Assembly: GCF_000661915.1 (NCBI RefSeq)
Contig: NZ_CP007509.1
Location: 4,167,501 to 4,231,500, forward strand
Direction: 5' to 3'
Source of the DNA: Stutzerimonas decontaminans
GTDB taxonomy: Bacteria > Pseudomonadota > Gammaproteobacteria > Pseudomonadales > Pseudomonadaceae
DNA: 64,000 nt
Below, piece after piece: positions 34,724 through 44,237 of the stretch. Below the pieces are notes generated by a model, which did not search any database, was not told where the DNA came from, and saw only the letters and a program-made list of their open reading frames with translations. Made by a program: the position numbers and the translations under genes. Every line of letters starts with the position of its first letter. The stretch's first letter is position 1.

Positions 34724-36156
34724 GCCGAAGCGAAAACGTCTGGATCGTCGACGACGACCGCTCCATCCGCTGGGTCCTGGAAAAGGCCCTGCAACAGGAA
34801 GGCATGGCCACGCAGAGCTTCGACAGCGCCGACGGTGTGCTCGCCCGCCTCGCCCGCCAGCAGCCGGATGTGATCATCTCCGACATCCGCATGCCCGGCC
34901 TCAGCGGCCTGGACATGCTCTCGCAGATCCGTGAGCAGTACCCGCGCCTGCCGGTGATCATCATGACCGCGCATTCGGATCTGGACAGCGCGGTGGCCTC
35001 CTACCAGGGTGGCGCCTTCGAATACCTGCCCAAGCCGTTCGACGTCGACGACGCCGTCTCGCTGGTCAAGCGCGCCAATCAGCACGCCCAGGAGCAGCAG
35101 AACCAGCAGCAGCCGGCCAACCGCCATCACACGCCGGAGATCATCGGCGAAGCGCCGGCGATGCAGGAGGTGTTCCGCGCCATCGGTCGCCTCAGCCATT
35201 CCAACATCACCGTGCTGATCAATGGCGAGTCGGGTACCGGCAAGGAGCTGGTCGCCCACGCCCTGCACCGCCACAGTCCGCGCTCGGCCTCGCCGTTCAT
35301 CGCGCTGAACATGGCGGCGATCCCCAAGGATCTGATGGAGTCCGAGCTGTTCGGCCACGAGAAGGGCGCCTTCACCGGTGCGGCCAACCAGCGCCGCGGC
35401 CGCTTCGAGCAGGCCGACGGTGGCACCCTGTTCCTCGACGAGATCGGCGACATGCCGGCCGACACCCAGACCCGCCTGCTGCGCGTGCTGGCCGATGGCG
35501 AGTTCTACCGGGTCGGCGGCCACACGCCGGTGCGCGTCGACGTGCGCATCATCGCCGCGACGCACCAGGACCTGGAAACCCTGGTGCAGGCCGGCAAGTT
35601 CCGCGAGGACCTGTTCCACCGCCTGAACGTCATCCGCATTCATATTCCCCGGCTGTCCGATCGCCGCGAAGACATTCCGGCACTGGCCGAACACTTCCTC
35701 GCCAGCGCCGCGCAGGAGCTCTCGGTGGAAACCAAGGTGCTAAAGCCGGAAACCAAGGAATACCTGCAGCATCTGCCGTGGCCCGGCAACGTGCGCCAGC
35801 TGGAGAACACCTGCCGCTGGATCACGGTGATGGCCTCCGGCCGCGAAGTGCATGTCGACGACCTGCCACCGGAGCTGCTCAACCAGCAGGCCGAGGCGCA
35901 GCCGGCGCACAACTGGGAACAAGCACTGCGCAACTGGTCCGATCAGGCCCTGGCGCGCGGCCAGAGCAATCTACTCGACGAAGCCGTGCCGGCCTTCGAA
36001 CGGATCATGATCGAGACCGCGCTCAAGCACACCGCCGGCCGCCGCCGCGACGCTGCCTTGCTGCTCGGTTGGGGTCGCAACACCCTGACGCGCAAGATCA
36101 AGGAGCTGGGCATGCGCGTCGATGGCAGCGATGACGATGAAGGCGACGACAGCTGA
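34720..36156 (+). CDS. ntrC: Nitrogen regulation response regulator NtrC
   Basis: 478 residues from ATG 34720 (AAGGAG upstream, overlapping the ntrB stop). Receiver domain with Asp55 in SDIRMPG; a sigma-54-interacting AAA+ domain with Walker A GESGTGKE, the GAFTGA loop that contacts sigma-54, and Walker B TLFLDEIGD. A C-terminal Fis-type helix-turn-helix follows (AALLLGWGRNTLTRKIKEL). It activates glnA and, by the site found upstream, its own operon. Confidence 0.97.
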   Translation: MSRSENVWIVDDDRSIRWVLEKALQQEGMATQSFDSADGVLARLARQQPDVIISDIRMPGLSGLDMLSQIREQYPRLPVIIMTAHSDLDSAVASYQGGAFEYLPKPFDVDDAVSLVKRANQHAQEQQNQQQPANRHHTPEIIGEAPAMQEVFRAIGRLSHSNITVLINGESGTGKELVAHALHRHSPRSASPFIALNMAAIPKDLMESELFGHEKGAFTGAANQRRGRFEQADGGTLFLDEIGDMPADTQTRLLRVLADGEFYRVGGHTPVRVDVRIIAATHQDLETLVQAGKFREDLFHRLNVIRIHIPRLSDRREDIPALAEHFLASAAQELSVETKVLKPETKEYLQHLPWPGNVRQLENTCRWITVMASGREVHVDDLPPELLNQQAEAQPAHNWEQALRNWSDQALARGQSNLLDEAVPAFERIMIETALKHTAGRRRDAALLLGWGRNTLTRKIKELGMRVDGSDDDEGDDS

Positions 36157-36192
36157 CGCTGCCGCGTAGACGGCGAGATATAGAGAGTGACC

Positions 36193-36222
36193 ACGAACCC
36201 CGCTACTGGCGGGGTTCGTCGT
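36193..36222 (+). terminator. Rho-independent terminator after ntrC
   Basis: ACGAACCCCGC (36193–36203) pairs with GCGGGGTTCGT (36209–36219) around TACTG, followed by CGTTT. It can serve the convergent gene at 36243–36638 as well. Confidence 0.82.
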
Positions 36223-36242
36223 TTCTGACGCAGCGCTTCAGG

Positions 36243-36638
36243 TCAGGGCCGCTTGGCCGCCACCACCTGTACCGCGAGATGCCAGCCGCCATCGCGACGC
36301 TCACCCTGCCATTGCCCCTGCAACGGCCGCGCCGCCACAAGATGCAGCAGCAAGCCCTTCTCGGTCTGCTGCACACGCCAGGCCACCGGCATGCCGTCGA
36401 TTTGCAGCTGTCCGGATTGCGGCTCGCCCTCGGCCTGGAACAACAATGCGAACGCCCCCTCAAGGTGCTCGTCATACATCTCGGGCTCGCGGTCGAACTG
36501 CAACGAAAGGCCTTGCGGTTGCGACTCAACCGCTTCGAGCTGGACCGGCCCAGGCGCAGTGAGTCGCCCGATCATCAGCCCGACCAGCAGGCCGATCAGC
36601 ACCAGCGAGCCAAAAAAGCGCCGGCGCAGCCGCGGCAT
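36243..36638 (-). CDS. Small membrane-anchored protein, unknown function
   Basis: 131 residues from ATG 36638 (an upstream in-frame start at 36692 would overlap trmL). Basic N-terminus MPRLRRR, one membrane segment ([19 protein letters not shown]), then a small beta-rich domain ([36 protein letters not shown]). It probably projects into the periplasm. No known family was recognised. The start is 52 bases from the divergent trmL. Confidence 0.65.
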   Translation of the reverse strand: MPRLRRRFFGSLVLIGLLVGLMIGRLTAPGPVQLEAVESQPQGLSLQFDREPEMYDEHLEGAFALLFQAEGEPQSGQLQIDGMPVAWRVQQTEKGLLLHLVAARPLQGQWQGERRDGGWHLAVQVVAAKRP

Positions 36639-36690
36639 CGGGTCCTGCTCCCCGGTAGAATGCCGCCGATCCTCAACCTCGGTGCTGCGC

Positions 36691-37173
36691 ATGTTTCACG
36701 TGATCCTGTTTCAACCGGAGATTCCGCCCAATACCGGCAACATTATCAGGCTCTGCGCCAATACCGGCTGCCACCTGCACCTGATCGAACCGCTCGGCTA
36801 TGAACTGGACGACAAGCGTCTGCGCCGCGCCGGCCTCGATTACCACGAGTACGCCACGCTGGAGCGTCACGCCGACCTGCCGAGCTGCCTGGCGCAGATC
36901 GGCATCGACGCCGCAAACCCCGACGGCCCGCGGCTGTTCGCCTTTACCACAAAGGGTTCGCAGCCCTTTCACGAAGTCAGCTATCGGCGCGGCGATGCGC
37001 TGCTGTTCGGCCCGGAGAGCCGCGGCCTGCCGGCGGAGATCCGTGATGCCCTGCCTAACGAGCAACGCCTACGCCTGCCGATGCGCCCCGACAGCCGCAG
37101 CCTGAACCTGTCCAATACCGTGGCCGTCGCGGTGTACGAGGCCTGGCGTCAGCACGGTTTCGCCATGGAGTGA
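36691..37173 (+). CDS. trmL: tRNA (cytidine/uridine-34 2'-O) methyltransferase TrmL
   Basis: 160 residues. A minimal SPOUT methyltransferase: [20 protein letters not shown] at the N-terminus and the trefoil-knot motifs [11 protein letters not shown] and [20 protein letters not shown] at the C-terminus. It methylates the wobble ribose of leucine tRNAs, using S-adenosylmethionine, as a dimer in the cytoplasm. Length is typical. Confidence 0.93.
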   Translation: MFHVILFQPEIPPNTGNIIRLCANTGCHLHLIEPLGYELDDKRLRRAGLDYHEYATLERHADLPSCLAQIGIDAANPDGPRLFAFTTKGSQPFHEVSYRRGDALLFGPESRGLPAEIRDALPNEQRLRLPMRPDSRSLNLSNTVAVAVYEAWRQHGFAME

Positions 37174-37263
37174 ATCGCACAACCTTGTGACAAAGCGCCC
37201 TGAACGATCCGCCGTGGTCCCCGTCGTAAACAGACAAGCTCCCCTGGCAGAAGGAGAAACGAC

Positions 37264-39636
37264 GTGTCCCAGACCAAGTTCAGGCCTTACCGCGCGCCCG
37301 CCGGCGGCTGGGGTTCAGCCTACTCCGTCGCCAACATCCTGCTGCGTGAGCGCGTCTCGCCAGCGGGTATCGGCCTGCTGCTCAAGCAGAACAAACCGAT
37401 CGACGGTTTCGCCTGCGTCAGCTGTGCCTGGGCCAAACCGCACCCGTCGCGACCGCTGTCCTTCTGCGAGAACGGCGCCAAGGCCACGGCCTGGGAAACC
37501 ACCTCACTGCGCTGCGGCCCGGAATTCTTTGCCAGGCACAGCGTCAGCGAGCTGCTCAACTGGAGCGATTTCGACCTCGAGCAGCAAGGTCGGCTGACCC
37601 ATCCGCTACGCTACGACCCCGCCAGCGACCACTACCAGCCGGTCAGCTGGGAGAGGGCGTTCGCCGAGGTCGGCACCGAGCTCAAGGCCATGGCCGATCC
37701 CGATCAGGTGGTGTTCTACATGTCCGGCCGCGCGGCGCTGGAGACGGCCTACATGTACGGCCTTCTGGCGCGCATGTACGGCACCAACAACCTGCCGGAC
37801 AGCTCCAACATGTGCCACGAGAGCACCTCGGTGGCGCTGCCGGAGAGCATCGGCGTGCCGGTGGCGACCGTTACCCTGAACGATTTCGAACACACCGACG
37901 GCCTGTTCTTCTTCGGCCACAACACCGGCACCTCCAGCCCGCGGATGCTGCATCAGCTGCAAGAGGCTCGTGAGCGCGGCGCGCAGATCGTCACCTTCAA
38001 CCCGCTGCGCGAGCGCGGGCTGGAACGCTTCGTCAATCCGCAATCGCCGCGCGAGATGCTCACCCCGGACAGCACGGTGATCAGCACCCAATATCACCAG
38101 CTCGCCATCGGCGGCGACATGGCCGCCATCGCCGGCATGTGCAAGGCGCTGTTCGAGATGGACGACCAGGCCGTTGCCGAGGGTCGCAAGCGCGTACTCG
38201 ATATGGCTTTCATCGAGCAGCACACGCACGGTTTCGAAGCCTTTGAGCAACGCATCCGCAGCTACAGCTGGGCGCAGCTGGAACGCCGGTCGGGCTTGAG
38301 CCGTACCGCCATGGAGGCCGCGGCCACCGTTTATGCCAGCTGTGAACGGGTTATCGCGCCATACGGCATGGGGCTGACCCAGCACCGCTATGGCGTGCAG
38401 ACCATCCAGATGCTGGTCAATCTGCTGCTATTGCGCGGAAACATCGGCAAGGAGGGCGCAGGCATCCTGCCGGTGCGCGGCCATTCCAACGTGCAGGGCC
38501 AGCGCACCGTCGGCATCACCGAAAAAGCAGCGAAGGTCCCGGCGGACAACCTGCGCCGACAGTTCGGTTTCGAGCCGCCAAGCGAGGATGGCGTGAATAC
38601 CGTGGAGGCCTGCGAAGGCATTCTAGACGGCAGCATCCGTGGCTTCATCGGCCTGGGCGGCAACTTCGTCCGCGCCATTCCCGACACCCTGCAGATGGAG
38701 CCGGCATGGCGCAAGCTGCGGCTGTCGGTGCAGGTATCGACCAAGCTCAATCGCAACCATCTGGTCACCGGCGAGGTGTCCTATATCCTGCCCTGCCTGG
38801 GGCGCACCGAGATCGACCGTCAGGCCGCCGGCGAGCAGCGCCACACCACCGAGGACAGCACCGGCTGCATCCGCGCCTGGCGCGGCGCCGCCCAGCCTGC
38901 CGGCGAGCTACTGCTGTCGGAACCGGCAATCATCGCGCGGCTGGCCAAGGCCACGCTGGCGCCCAACCCACAGCTCGACTGGGATGCCTGGGTCGCGGAC
39001 TACAGCCTGATACGCGACGCCATTGCCGAGAGTTACCCGGAGATCTTCCACGACTTCAACGTGCGCATGATGGAGCCCGGCGGCTTCCACCGCCCGCTCG
39101 GTGCGAGCGAACGACGCTGGGATACCGAGTCGGGCAAGGCCAACTTCATCAATCCGCCATCGCTGTCCGCCGACCCGGATACCGAAGAAAACGGCCACGA
39201 GCGGCACGACGTACTGCAGATGATGACGCTGCGCAGCAATGACCAGTTCAACACCACCGTCTACGGCTACGACGACCGCTTCCGCGGCATTCATGGCACC
39301 CGCGCGGTGATTCTGATGAACCGCAACGACATCGCCCGCCTGGGCCTGGCCGAGAACGATCGCATCGAAGCGATCACCGTGGTCGACGATGGCGTGCATC
39401 GCGCAGTCAGCCCGTTGCGGGTGACGCCCTACAACATTCCCGAGGGCTGCTGCGCCGGCTATTACCCGGAATGCAACGCGCTGCTGCCCGTCTGGCACCA
39501 CGCCGAACGCAGCAAGGTGCCGGCGGCCAAGTCGATCCCGGTGCGCCTGCGCAAGCTGATCGCCGCGGCGGTTGCCGGCGACGTGCCGCGCCAGCCCGGT
39601 CGATGGCAGCGCAGCGAAGAGCCCGGACCGGCCTGA
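37264..39636 (+). CDS. YdeP-type molybdopterin-dependent oxidoreductase (FdhF-like)
   Basis: 790 residues from GTG 37264 (AAGGAG about 8 bases upstream). Molybdopterin oxidoreductase alpha-subunit family of the YdeP group, related to formate dehydrogenase H. An N-terminal iron–sulfur type motif, FACVSCAWAKPHPSRPLSFC, has fewer cysteines than true FdhF. The molybdopterin guanine dinucleotide-binding domains follow (LPDSSNMCHES, GHNTGTSSPRML, PVRGHSNVQGQRTVGI). A C-terminal molydop-binding domain ends the protein (NDQFNTTVYGYDDRFRGI). Substrate is unproven; E. coli YdeP is linked to acid resistance. No electron-transfer partner subunit is adjacent; FdhD, needed for cofactor sulfuration in relatives, is encoded at 62.8 kb. 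Confidence 0.9.
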   Translation: MSQTKFRPYRAPAGGWGSAYSVANILLRERVSPAGIGLLLKQNKPIDGFACVSCAWAKPHPSRPLSFCENGAKATAWETTSLRCGPEFFARHSVSELLNWSDFDLEQQGRLTHPLRYDPASDHYQPVSWERAFAEVGTELKAMADPDQVVFYMSGRAALETAYMYGLLARMYGTNNLPDSSNMCHESTSVALPESIGVPVATVTLNDFEHTDGLFFFGHNTGTSSPRMLHQLQEARERGAQIVTFNPLRERGLERFVNPQSPREMLTPDSTVISTQYHQLAIGGDMAAIAGMCKALFEMDDQAVAEGRKRVLDMAFIEQHTHGFEAFEQRIRSYSWAQLERRSGLSRTAMEAAATVYASCERVIAPYGMGLTQHRYGVQTIQMLVNLLLLRGNIGKEGAGILPVRGHSNVQGQRTVGITEKAAKVPADNLRRQFGFEPPSEDGVNTVEACEGILDGSIRGFIGLGGNFVRAIPDTLQMEPAWRKLRLSVQVSTKLNRNHLVTGEVSYILPCLGRTEIDRQAAGEQRHTTEDSTGCIRAWRGAAQPAGELLLSEPAIIARLAKATLAPNPQLDWDAWVADYSLIRDAIAESYPEIFHDFNVRMMEPGGFHRPLGASERRWDTESGKANFINPPSLSADPDTEENGHERHDVLQMMTLRSNDQFNTTVYGYDDRFRGIHGTRAVILMNRNDIARLGLAENDRIEAITVVDDGVHRAVSPLRVTPYNIPEGCCAGYYPECNALLPVWHHAERSKVPAAKSIPVRLRKLIAAAVAGDVPRQPGRWQRSEEPGPA

Positions 39637-39669
39637 GCGACTGAGCGCTGCAAAGCAAAGCGCTGTAAC

Positions 39670-39700
39670 ACGGCTGTCGATGAACCTCATCGACAGCCGT
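39670..39700 (+). terminator. Perfect hairpin between the YdeP-type gene and hslV
   Basis: ACGGCTGTCGATG pairs perfectly with CATCGACAGCCGT (13 bp) around AACCT, 33 bases after the stop. It lacks a T run; its last base starts the −35 box of the heat-shock promoter. Confidence 0.6.
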
Positions 39701-39727
39701 TGAAAAGCCGCCAGCAGTCCCCCATAT
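39700..39727 (+). promoter_or_regulatory. Sigma-32 heat-shock promoter of hslVU
   Basis: TTGAAA at 39700–39705 and CCCCATAT at 39720–39727 with a 14-base spacer match the sigma-32 consensus (CTTGAAA, 13–15 bases, CCCCATNT) nearly perfectly. It lies 47 bases before the hslV start. Confidence 0.85.
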
Positions 39728-39773
39728 CAACCGCATTCGGGCATTCATCGCCCCGCAGTGTGGAGATTTTCCT

Positions 39774-40310
39774 TTGACCACCATCGTTTCAGTGCGCCGC
39801 AACGGCAAAGTCGTCATGGGCGGCGACGGCCAGGTTTCCCTGGGCAACACCGTCATGAAAGGCAACGCCAAGAAGGTCCGCCGCCTCTATCACGGCCAGG
39901 TGCTGGCGGGCTTCGCCGGCGCCACCGCCGACGCCTTCACCCTCTTCGAACGCTTCGAAGGCCAGCTGGAGAAACATCAGGGGCATCTGGTCCGCGCCGC
40001 CGTCGAGCTGGCCAAGGACTGGCGTACCGACCGTTCGCTGAGCCGCCTGGAGGCCATGCTGGCGGTGGCCAACAAGGACGCCTCGCTGATCATCACCGGC
40101 AACGGCGACGTGGTGCAGCCGGAAGACGACCTGATCGCCATGGGTTCCGGCGGCGGCTTCGCCCAGGCCGCGGCCAAGGCACTGCTGCTCAAGGCCGGCG
40201 CCGATATGTCGGCCCAGGAAATCGCCGAGACGGCACTGACCATCGCCGGCAGCATCTGCGTGTTCACCAATCAGAATCTGACCATAGAGGAGCTGGACAG
40301 CGCGGTCTGA
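39774..40310 (+). CDS. hslV: ATP-dependent protease subunit HslV (ClpQ)
   Basis: 178 residues with the unusual start codon TTG at 39774, set by GGAG 8 bases upstream and by the need to expose Thr2. [19 protein letters not shown] is the conserved mature N-terminus, where Thr2 is the catalytic nucleophile. It is proteasome beta-type; two hexamers form the protease chamber capped by HslU. It degrades misfolded and regulatory proteins under heat stress. First gene of hslVU, about 90 bases before hslU. Confidence 0.97.
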   Translation: MTTIVSVRRNGKVVMGGDGQVSLGNTVMKGNAKKVRRLYHGQVLAGFAGATADAFTLFERFEGQLEKHQGHLVRAAVELAKDWRTDRSLSRLEAMLAVANKDASLIITGNGDVVQPEDDLIAMGSGGGFAQAAAKALLLKAGADMSAQEIAETALTIAGSICVFTNQNLTIEELDSAV

Positions 40311-40319
40311 CAGGCCGAT

Positions 40320-40354
40320 GAAAAACCAGCTGCGTTGCCTCGCCTAGGTTTTTC
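40320..40354 (+). repeat. Intercistronic inverted repeat between hslV and hslU
   Basis: GAAAAACC (40320–40327) and GGTTTTTC (40347–40354) form an 8-bp stem flanking a GC-rich loop. It may partially attenuate or stabilise the transcript between the two genes. Confidence 0.45.
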
Positions 40355-40400
40355 AAGCTGCCTGTTTGTACCCCGTCCAGCCTTCCGGAGTAACGAATCA

Positions 40401-41744
40401 ATGTCCATGACGCCCCGCGAGATCGTCCACGAACTCAACCGCCACATCATCGGCCAGGACGACGCCAAGCGTGCCGTCGCCATCGCCCTGCGCAATCGTT
40501 GGCGGCGTATGCAGCTGCCGGCCGAGCTGCGCCAGGAAGTCACCCCGAAGAACATTCTGATGATTGGCCCGACCGGCGTCGGCAAGACCGAGATCGCCCG
40601 CCGCCTGGCCAAGCTGGCCAATGCGCCGTTCCTGAAGGTGGAAGCGACCAAGTTCACCGAGGTCGGCTATGTCGGCCGCGACGTCGAGTCGATCATCCGC
40701 GACCTGGCCGACGCCGCGCTGAAGATGCTGCGCGAGCAGGAGGTGCACAAGATGCGCCATCGCGCCGAAGACGCCGCCGAAGAACGCATTCTCGATGCGC
40801 TGCTGCCGCCGGCGCGCCCGGTGGGCTTCTCCGAGGAGCCAATGCAGCCGAGCGATTCCAACACCCGCCAGCTGTTCCGCAAGCGCCTGCGCGAAGGCCA
40901 GCTGGACGACAAGGAAATCGACATCGAAGTGGCCGAAAGCCCGGCCGGGGTGGAGATCATGGCCCCACCCGGCATGGAGGAGATGACCAACCAGCTGCAG
41001 AACCTCTTCGCCAACATGGGCAAGGGCAAGAAGAAGAGCCGCAAGCTGAAGATCAAGGAAGCCTTCAAGCTGATCCGCGACGAGGAAGCCGCGCGCCTGG
41101 TCAACGAAGAAGACCTCAAGGCCCGAGCCCTGGAAGCGGTCGAGCAGAACGGTATCGTCTTCATCGACGAGATCGACAAGGTTGCCAAGCGCGGCAACAC
41201 CAGCGGTGCCGACGTCTCCCGCGAGGGCGTGCAGCGCGACCTGCTGCCGCTGATCGAAGGCAGCACGGTCAACACCAAGCTGGGCATGGTCAAGACCGAT
41301 CACATCCTCTTCATCGCCTCCGGCGCCTTCCACCTGTCCAAGCCCAGCGACCTGGTGCCGGAGCTGCAGGGTCGTCTGCCGATTCGCGTCGAGCTCAAGG
41401 CACTGTCGCCAGAAGACTTCGAGCGCATCCTCACCGAACCGCATGCCGCGCTCACCGAGCAGTACCGCGAGCTGCTGAAGACCGAGGGCCTGCACATCGA
41501 ATTCCTCGAAGACGGCATCAAGCGCATCGCCGAGATCGCCTGGCAGGTCAACGAGAAGACCGAGAACATTGGTGCCCGTCGCCTGCATACCCTGCTCGAG
41601 CGCCTGCTGGAGGAGGTTTCCTTCAGCGCTGCCGATATCGCGACCAAGCAGGATGGGGAGGCGATCTGCATCGATGCCGCCTACGTCAACGAGCACCTCG
41701 GCGAGCTGGCGCAGGACGAAGACCTGTCGCGCTACATTCTCTAA
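40401..41744 (+). CDS. hslU: ATPase subunit HslU (ClpY)
   Basis: 447 residues from ATG 40401 (GGAG 10 bases upstream). AAA+ unfoldase of the HslUV protease: [20 protein letters not shown], Walker [12 protein letters not shown], a pore loop in [15 protein letters not shown], the large inserted I-domain (about 110–240), Walker [11 protein letters not shown], sensor regions, and C-terminal LSRYIL, which docks into HslV. Length and motifs are standard. Confidence 0.98.
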   Translation: MSMTPREIVHELNRHIIGQDDAKRAVAIALRNRWRRMQLPAELRQEVTPKNILMIGPTGVGKTEIARRLAKLANAPFLKVEATKFTEVGYVGRDVESIIRDLADAALKMLREQEVHKMRHRAEDAAEERILDALLPPARPVGFSEEPMQPSDSNTRQLFRKRLREGQLDDKEIDIEVAESPAGVEIMAPPGMEEMTNQLQNLFANMGKGKKKSRKLKIKEAFKLIRDEEAARLVNEEDLKARALEAVEQNGIVFIDEIDKVAKRGNTSGADVSREGVQRDLLPLIEGSTVNTKLGMVKTDHILFIASGAFHLSKPSDLVPELQGRLPIRVELKALSPEDFERILTEPHAALTEQYRELLKTEGLHIEFLEDGIKRIAEIAWQVNEKTENIGARRLHTLLERLLEEVSFSAADIATKQDGEAICIDAAYVNEHLGELAQDEDLSRYIL

Positions 41745-41750
41745 CCGTCG

Positions 41751-41779
41751 CGGCCGTGGCGATCGCCACGGCCGGTTTT
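41751..41779 (+). terminator. Rho-independent terminator of hslU
   Basis: CGGCCGTGGC pairs perfectly with GCCACGGCCG around GATC, followed by GTTTTC; 7 bases after the hslU stop. Confidence 0.85.
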
Positions 41780-41791
41780 CCGGAGCGTCGC

Positions 41792-42166
41792 ATGCGCATT
41801 CCCACCGCAATCAAGCTGCACAAGGCGTCGAAAACGCTGGAACTGGAATACGGTAGTGACGAGCGCCATGTGCTGACTGCCGAGTTTCTGCGCGTGCATT
41901 CACCCTCGGCCGAGGTGCAGGGCCACGGCAATCCGGTGCTGCAGACCGGCAAGCTGAATGTCGGCTTGGAGCAGATCGAACCCGCCGGCCAGTACGCGCT
42001 GAAGCTGACCTTCAGCGATGGCCACGACAGCGGCCTGTTCACCTGGGACTATCTGGAACGCCTGGCGCTGAATCAGCAGGCGTTGTGGGATGACTATCTC
42101 GCGGCGCTGGCGGCCGCTGGCAAGTCGCGCGACCCGAACGAATCCGTGGTCAAGCTGATGCTCTGA
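41792..42166 (+). CDS. DUF971 protein (gamma-butyrobetaine hydroxylase N-terminal-like)
   Basis: 124 residues from ATG 41792, with CGGAG upstream. A single DUF971/GBBH-like_N domain: IPTAIKLHKASKTLELEY, LRVHSPSAEVQGHG, KLNVGLEQIEPAGQYALKLTFSDGHDSGLFTWDYLERL. This domain occurs in iron–sulfur-related and butyrobetaine hydroxylase proteins; the stand-alone form has no settled function. It follows the hslU terminator, so it is partly separate from hslVU. The hslVU–DUF971 order is typical of pseudomonads. Confidence 0.88.
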   Translation: MRIPTAIKLHKASKTLELEYGSDERHVLTAEFLRVHSPSAEVQGHGNPVLQTGKLNVGLEQIEPAGQYALKLTFSDGHDSGLFTWDYLERLALNQQALWDDYLAALAAAGKSRDPNESVVKLML

Positions 42167-42175
42167 AAGGCAAAC

Positions 42176-42294
42176 CGTAGGGTGGATCACGCTCCACCGA
42201 TCCACCGGGTGGCGGCACACCGGATGGCGATCCACCGGGTGGCGGCCCACCGATTGGAGTCGCGGTGGATGTAAAAAGCGACATCCACCCTACG
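42176..42294. repeat. Complex palindromic intergenic repeat
   Basis: The unit starts CGTAGGGTGGATCAC and ends in the inverted form ACATCCACCCTACG. In between are two direct copies of GATCCACCGGGTGGCGGC followed by ACACCGGAT and CCACCGATT. It looks like a REP/MITE-like mobile repeat of stutzeri-type genomes. It lies between the convergent DUF971 and PHA-protein genes. Confidence 0.7.
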
Positions 42295-42333
42295 TCCCCG
42301 CACCTATCGAGGCGCCCGTTAAGCTGCGCCAGC

Positions 42334-42609
42334 TCAGGCCAGCGCCTTATCCAGCGCCCGCTCGATCTGACCCTGAATGCTGTTGCCCATGGCCGAGAGC
42401 AACAGGCCAAGGTTGAGCAGCACCTTGACACTGTCCTCGTAGACTTCGATACGCCCATCCGCACCGCTGCGCCGGACTGCCAGCACGTCGCCCTGCCACT
42501 GACAGCTCACGCCGAATTCGCGCGCCAGCCGTGCGGCCAGCTCGTCGGCCTTCTCGCGAGCGGCCTCGCGGCCAAGATTATGGGTACGTTCGACGATGAT
42601 CTGGGCCAT
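42334..42609 (-). CDS. Polyhydroxyalkanoic acid system family protein
   Basis: 91 residues: MAQIIVERTHNLGREAAREK, then a small alpha/beta domain (FGVSCQWQGDVLAVRRSGADG) and a closing helix (NSIQGQIERALDKALA). It matches the short PHA-granule-region family seen near polyester synthesis genes in pseudomonads. Its role is unproven, possibly granule-associated or regulatory. The gene is alone here, no pha synthase being in the window. Confidence 0.78.
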   Translation of the reverse strand: MAQIIVERTHNLGREAAREKADELAARLAREFGVSCQWQGDVLAVRRSGADGRIEVYEDSVKVLLNLGLLLSAMGNSIQGQIERALDKALA

Positions 42610-42843
42610 GAGGACTCCTGGCTGCGCCCGAAAAGGCGCGCACTATAGCAAAGCAGCGGCCGGCGACGCTTCGCCGCCCCGCATGCTCCTATCGCTGAGT
42701 CCAACTCCTGCAACCCTGTCGCCGCCAGCGCCATCCTGCGACATGCCGCCGCTAGACCTTTTGCCCGCGTCCGCCAGCTCGACGCTTATCAGCCGTCTAT
42801 TTAGGTTTAGAATGCCGGGCACATTCTTCTCGGCGAAAGTGAC

Positions 42844-43614
42844 ATGACCGACCCTCGCAAAGCGCATGACGCAGAACCGACCACCCATTTCGGCTACAAG
42901 AACGTGCCGGAAAGCCAGAAGGCGCAGAAGGTGGCCGAGGTGTTCCACTCCGTGGCCGCCAAGTACGACCTGATGAACGACCTGATGTCCGGCGGCGTGC
43001 ACCGGCTGTGGAAGCGCTTCACCATCGAGCTGTCCGGCGCCCGCCACGGCAACCGCATACTGGACATCGCCGGCGGCACTGGCGACCTGACCCGCCAGTT
43101 CTCGCGCATCGTCGGTCCCACCGGCGAGGTGGTACTGGCCGACATCAACGCTTCGATGCTCAAGGTCGGCCGCGACAAGCTGCTGGACAAGGGCGTGGCC
43201 GGCAACGTCAAGTTCGTCCAGGCCGATGCCGAGAAGCTGCCCTTCCCGGACAACCACTTCGACGTGGTCACCATTGCCTTCGGCCTGCGCAATGTCACCC
43301 ATAAAGAAGACGCCATCGCCTCCATGCTGCGCGTGCTCAAGCCGGGCGGCCGCCTGCTGGTGCTGGAATTTTCCAAGCCGACCAACCAGCTGTTTTCCAA
43401 GGCCTACGATGCCTACTCGTTCAGTCTGCTGCCGATGATGGGCAAGCTGATCACCAACGATGCCGAGAGCTATCGCTACCTGGCCGAGTCGATCCGCATG
43501 CACCCGGATCAGGAAACCCTCAAGAGCATGATGGAGACCGCCGGTTTCGAGCGCGTCAGCTATCACAACATGACCGGCGGCATCGTCGCCCTGCACCGAG
43601 GCATCAAGCCCTGA
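42844..43614 (+). CDS. ubiE: Ubiquinone/menaquinone C-methyltransferase UbiE
   Basis: 256 residues. SAM-dependent class I methyltransferase acting in ubiquinone synthesis (and demethylmenaquinone where present). [39 protein letters not shown], the SAM loop [16 protein letters not shown], and [20 protein letters not shown] are all family signatures. First gene of an operon: its stop overlaps the start of ubiJ. Confidence 0.97.
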   Translation: MTDPRKAHDAEPTTHFGYKNVPESQKAQKVAEVFHSVAAKYDLMNDLMSGGVHRLWKRFTIELSGARHGNRILDIAGGTGDLTRQFSRIVGPTGEVVLADINASMLKVGRDKLLDKGVAGNVKFVQADAEKLPFPDNHFDVVTIAFGLRNVTHKEDAIASMLRVLKPGGRLLVLEFSKPTNQLFSKAYDAYSFSLLPMMGKLITNDAESYRYLAESIRMHPDQETLKSMMETAGFERVSYHNMTGGIVALHRGIKP

Positions 43615-44237
43615 TGTTGCGCACTGCCCTGCTGGCCGGCGCCGAGCGCGGCATCAATCGCGTCCTGCGCCTGGACCCCACGGCATTACCGCGGCTGGCA
43701 CGCCTGAGCGGCAGGATCATCGAGATCGACTGCACGGCGCCGGCCTGGCGCCTGTTCATCCTCGCCGATGACGAAGGCCTGCGCCTGGCCAGCAGCTGGG
43801 GCGCGGATGCCGATTGCCGCCTGCGCGCGCCGGCGAGCAGCCTGCTGCGCCTGGCCGTCAGCCGCAACAAGACCGCGGTGCTGCATGGCCCCGAGGTCCA
43901 GATCGATGGCGACAGCGGCCTGCTGATGAACCTCGCCGAGGTGCTGCAGGATCTGGAGCTGGACTGGGAATACGAGATCTCCCGCTGGCTCGGCCCGGTC
44001 GGCGCACAATTGCTCGGCTCCAGCCTGCGCAACCCGCTGGACTGGCTGCGCGACAGCGCCGGCTCGCTGCGTCAGGATCTGGCCGATTACCTCAGTGAGG
44101 AGTCGCGCACGCTGGTCGGCCAGGCCGAAGCCCAGGCGCGTTTCGACGAGCTGGATGACATGAAACTTGCCCTCGACCGGCTCGAAGCCCGCATCGAGCG
44201 CCTCGCCCTCAACCTGAATCCAGATCGCCCCGAATGA
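43614..44237 (+). CDS. ubiJ: Ubiquinone biosynthesis accessory factor UbiJ
   Basis: 207 residues with an N-terminal SCP2 lipid-binding domain ([20 protein letters not shown] to [20 protein letters not shown]) and a C-terminal coiled coil ([21 protein letters not shown]). It scaffolds the soluble Ubi complex and binds the hydrophobic ubiquinone precursors. It sits between ubiE and ubiB with 1- to 4-base overlaps, the conserved ubiEJB arrangement. Confidence 0.93.
   Translation: MLRTALLAGAERGINRVLRLDPTALPRLARLSGRIIEIDCTAPAWRLFILADDEGLRLASSWGADADCRLRAPASSLLRLAVSRNKTAVLHGPEVQIDGDSGLLMNLAEVLQDLELDWEYEISRWLGPVGAQLLGSSLRNPLDWLRDSAGSLRQDLADYLSEESRTLVGQAEAQARFDELDDMKLALDRLEARIERLALNLNPDRPE

Noticed and set aside
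40499..42166. 555-codon frame running across hslU into the DUF971 gene
   Set aside because: The first three quarters is an out-of-frame shadow of hslU; only the portion from 41792 is a real gene.
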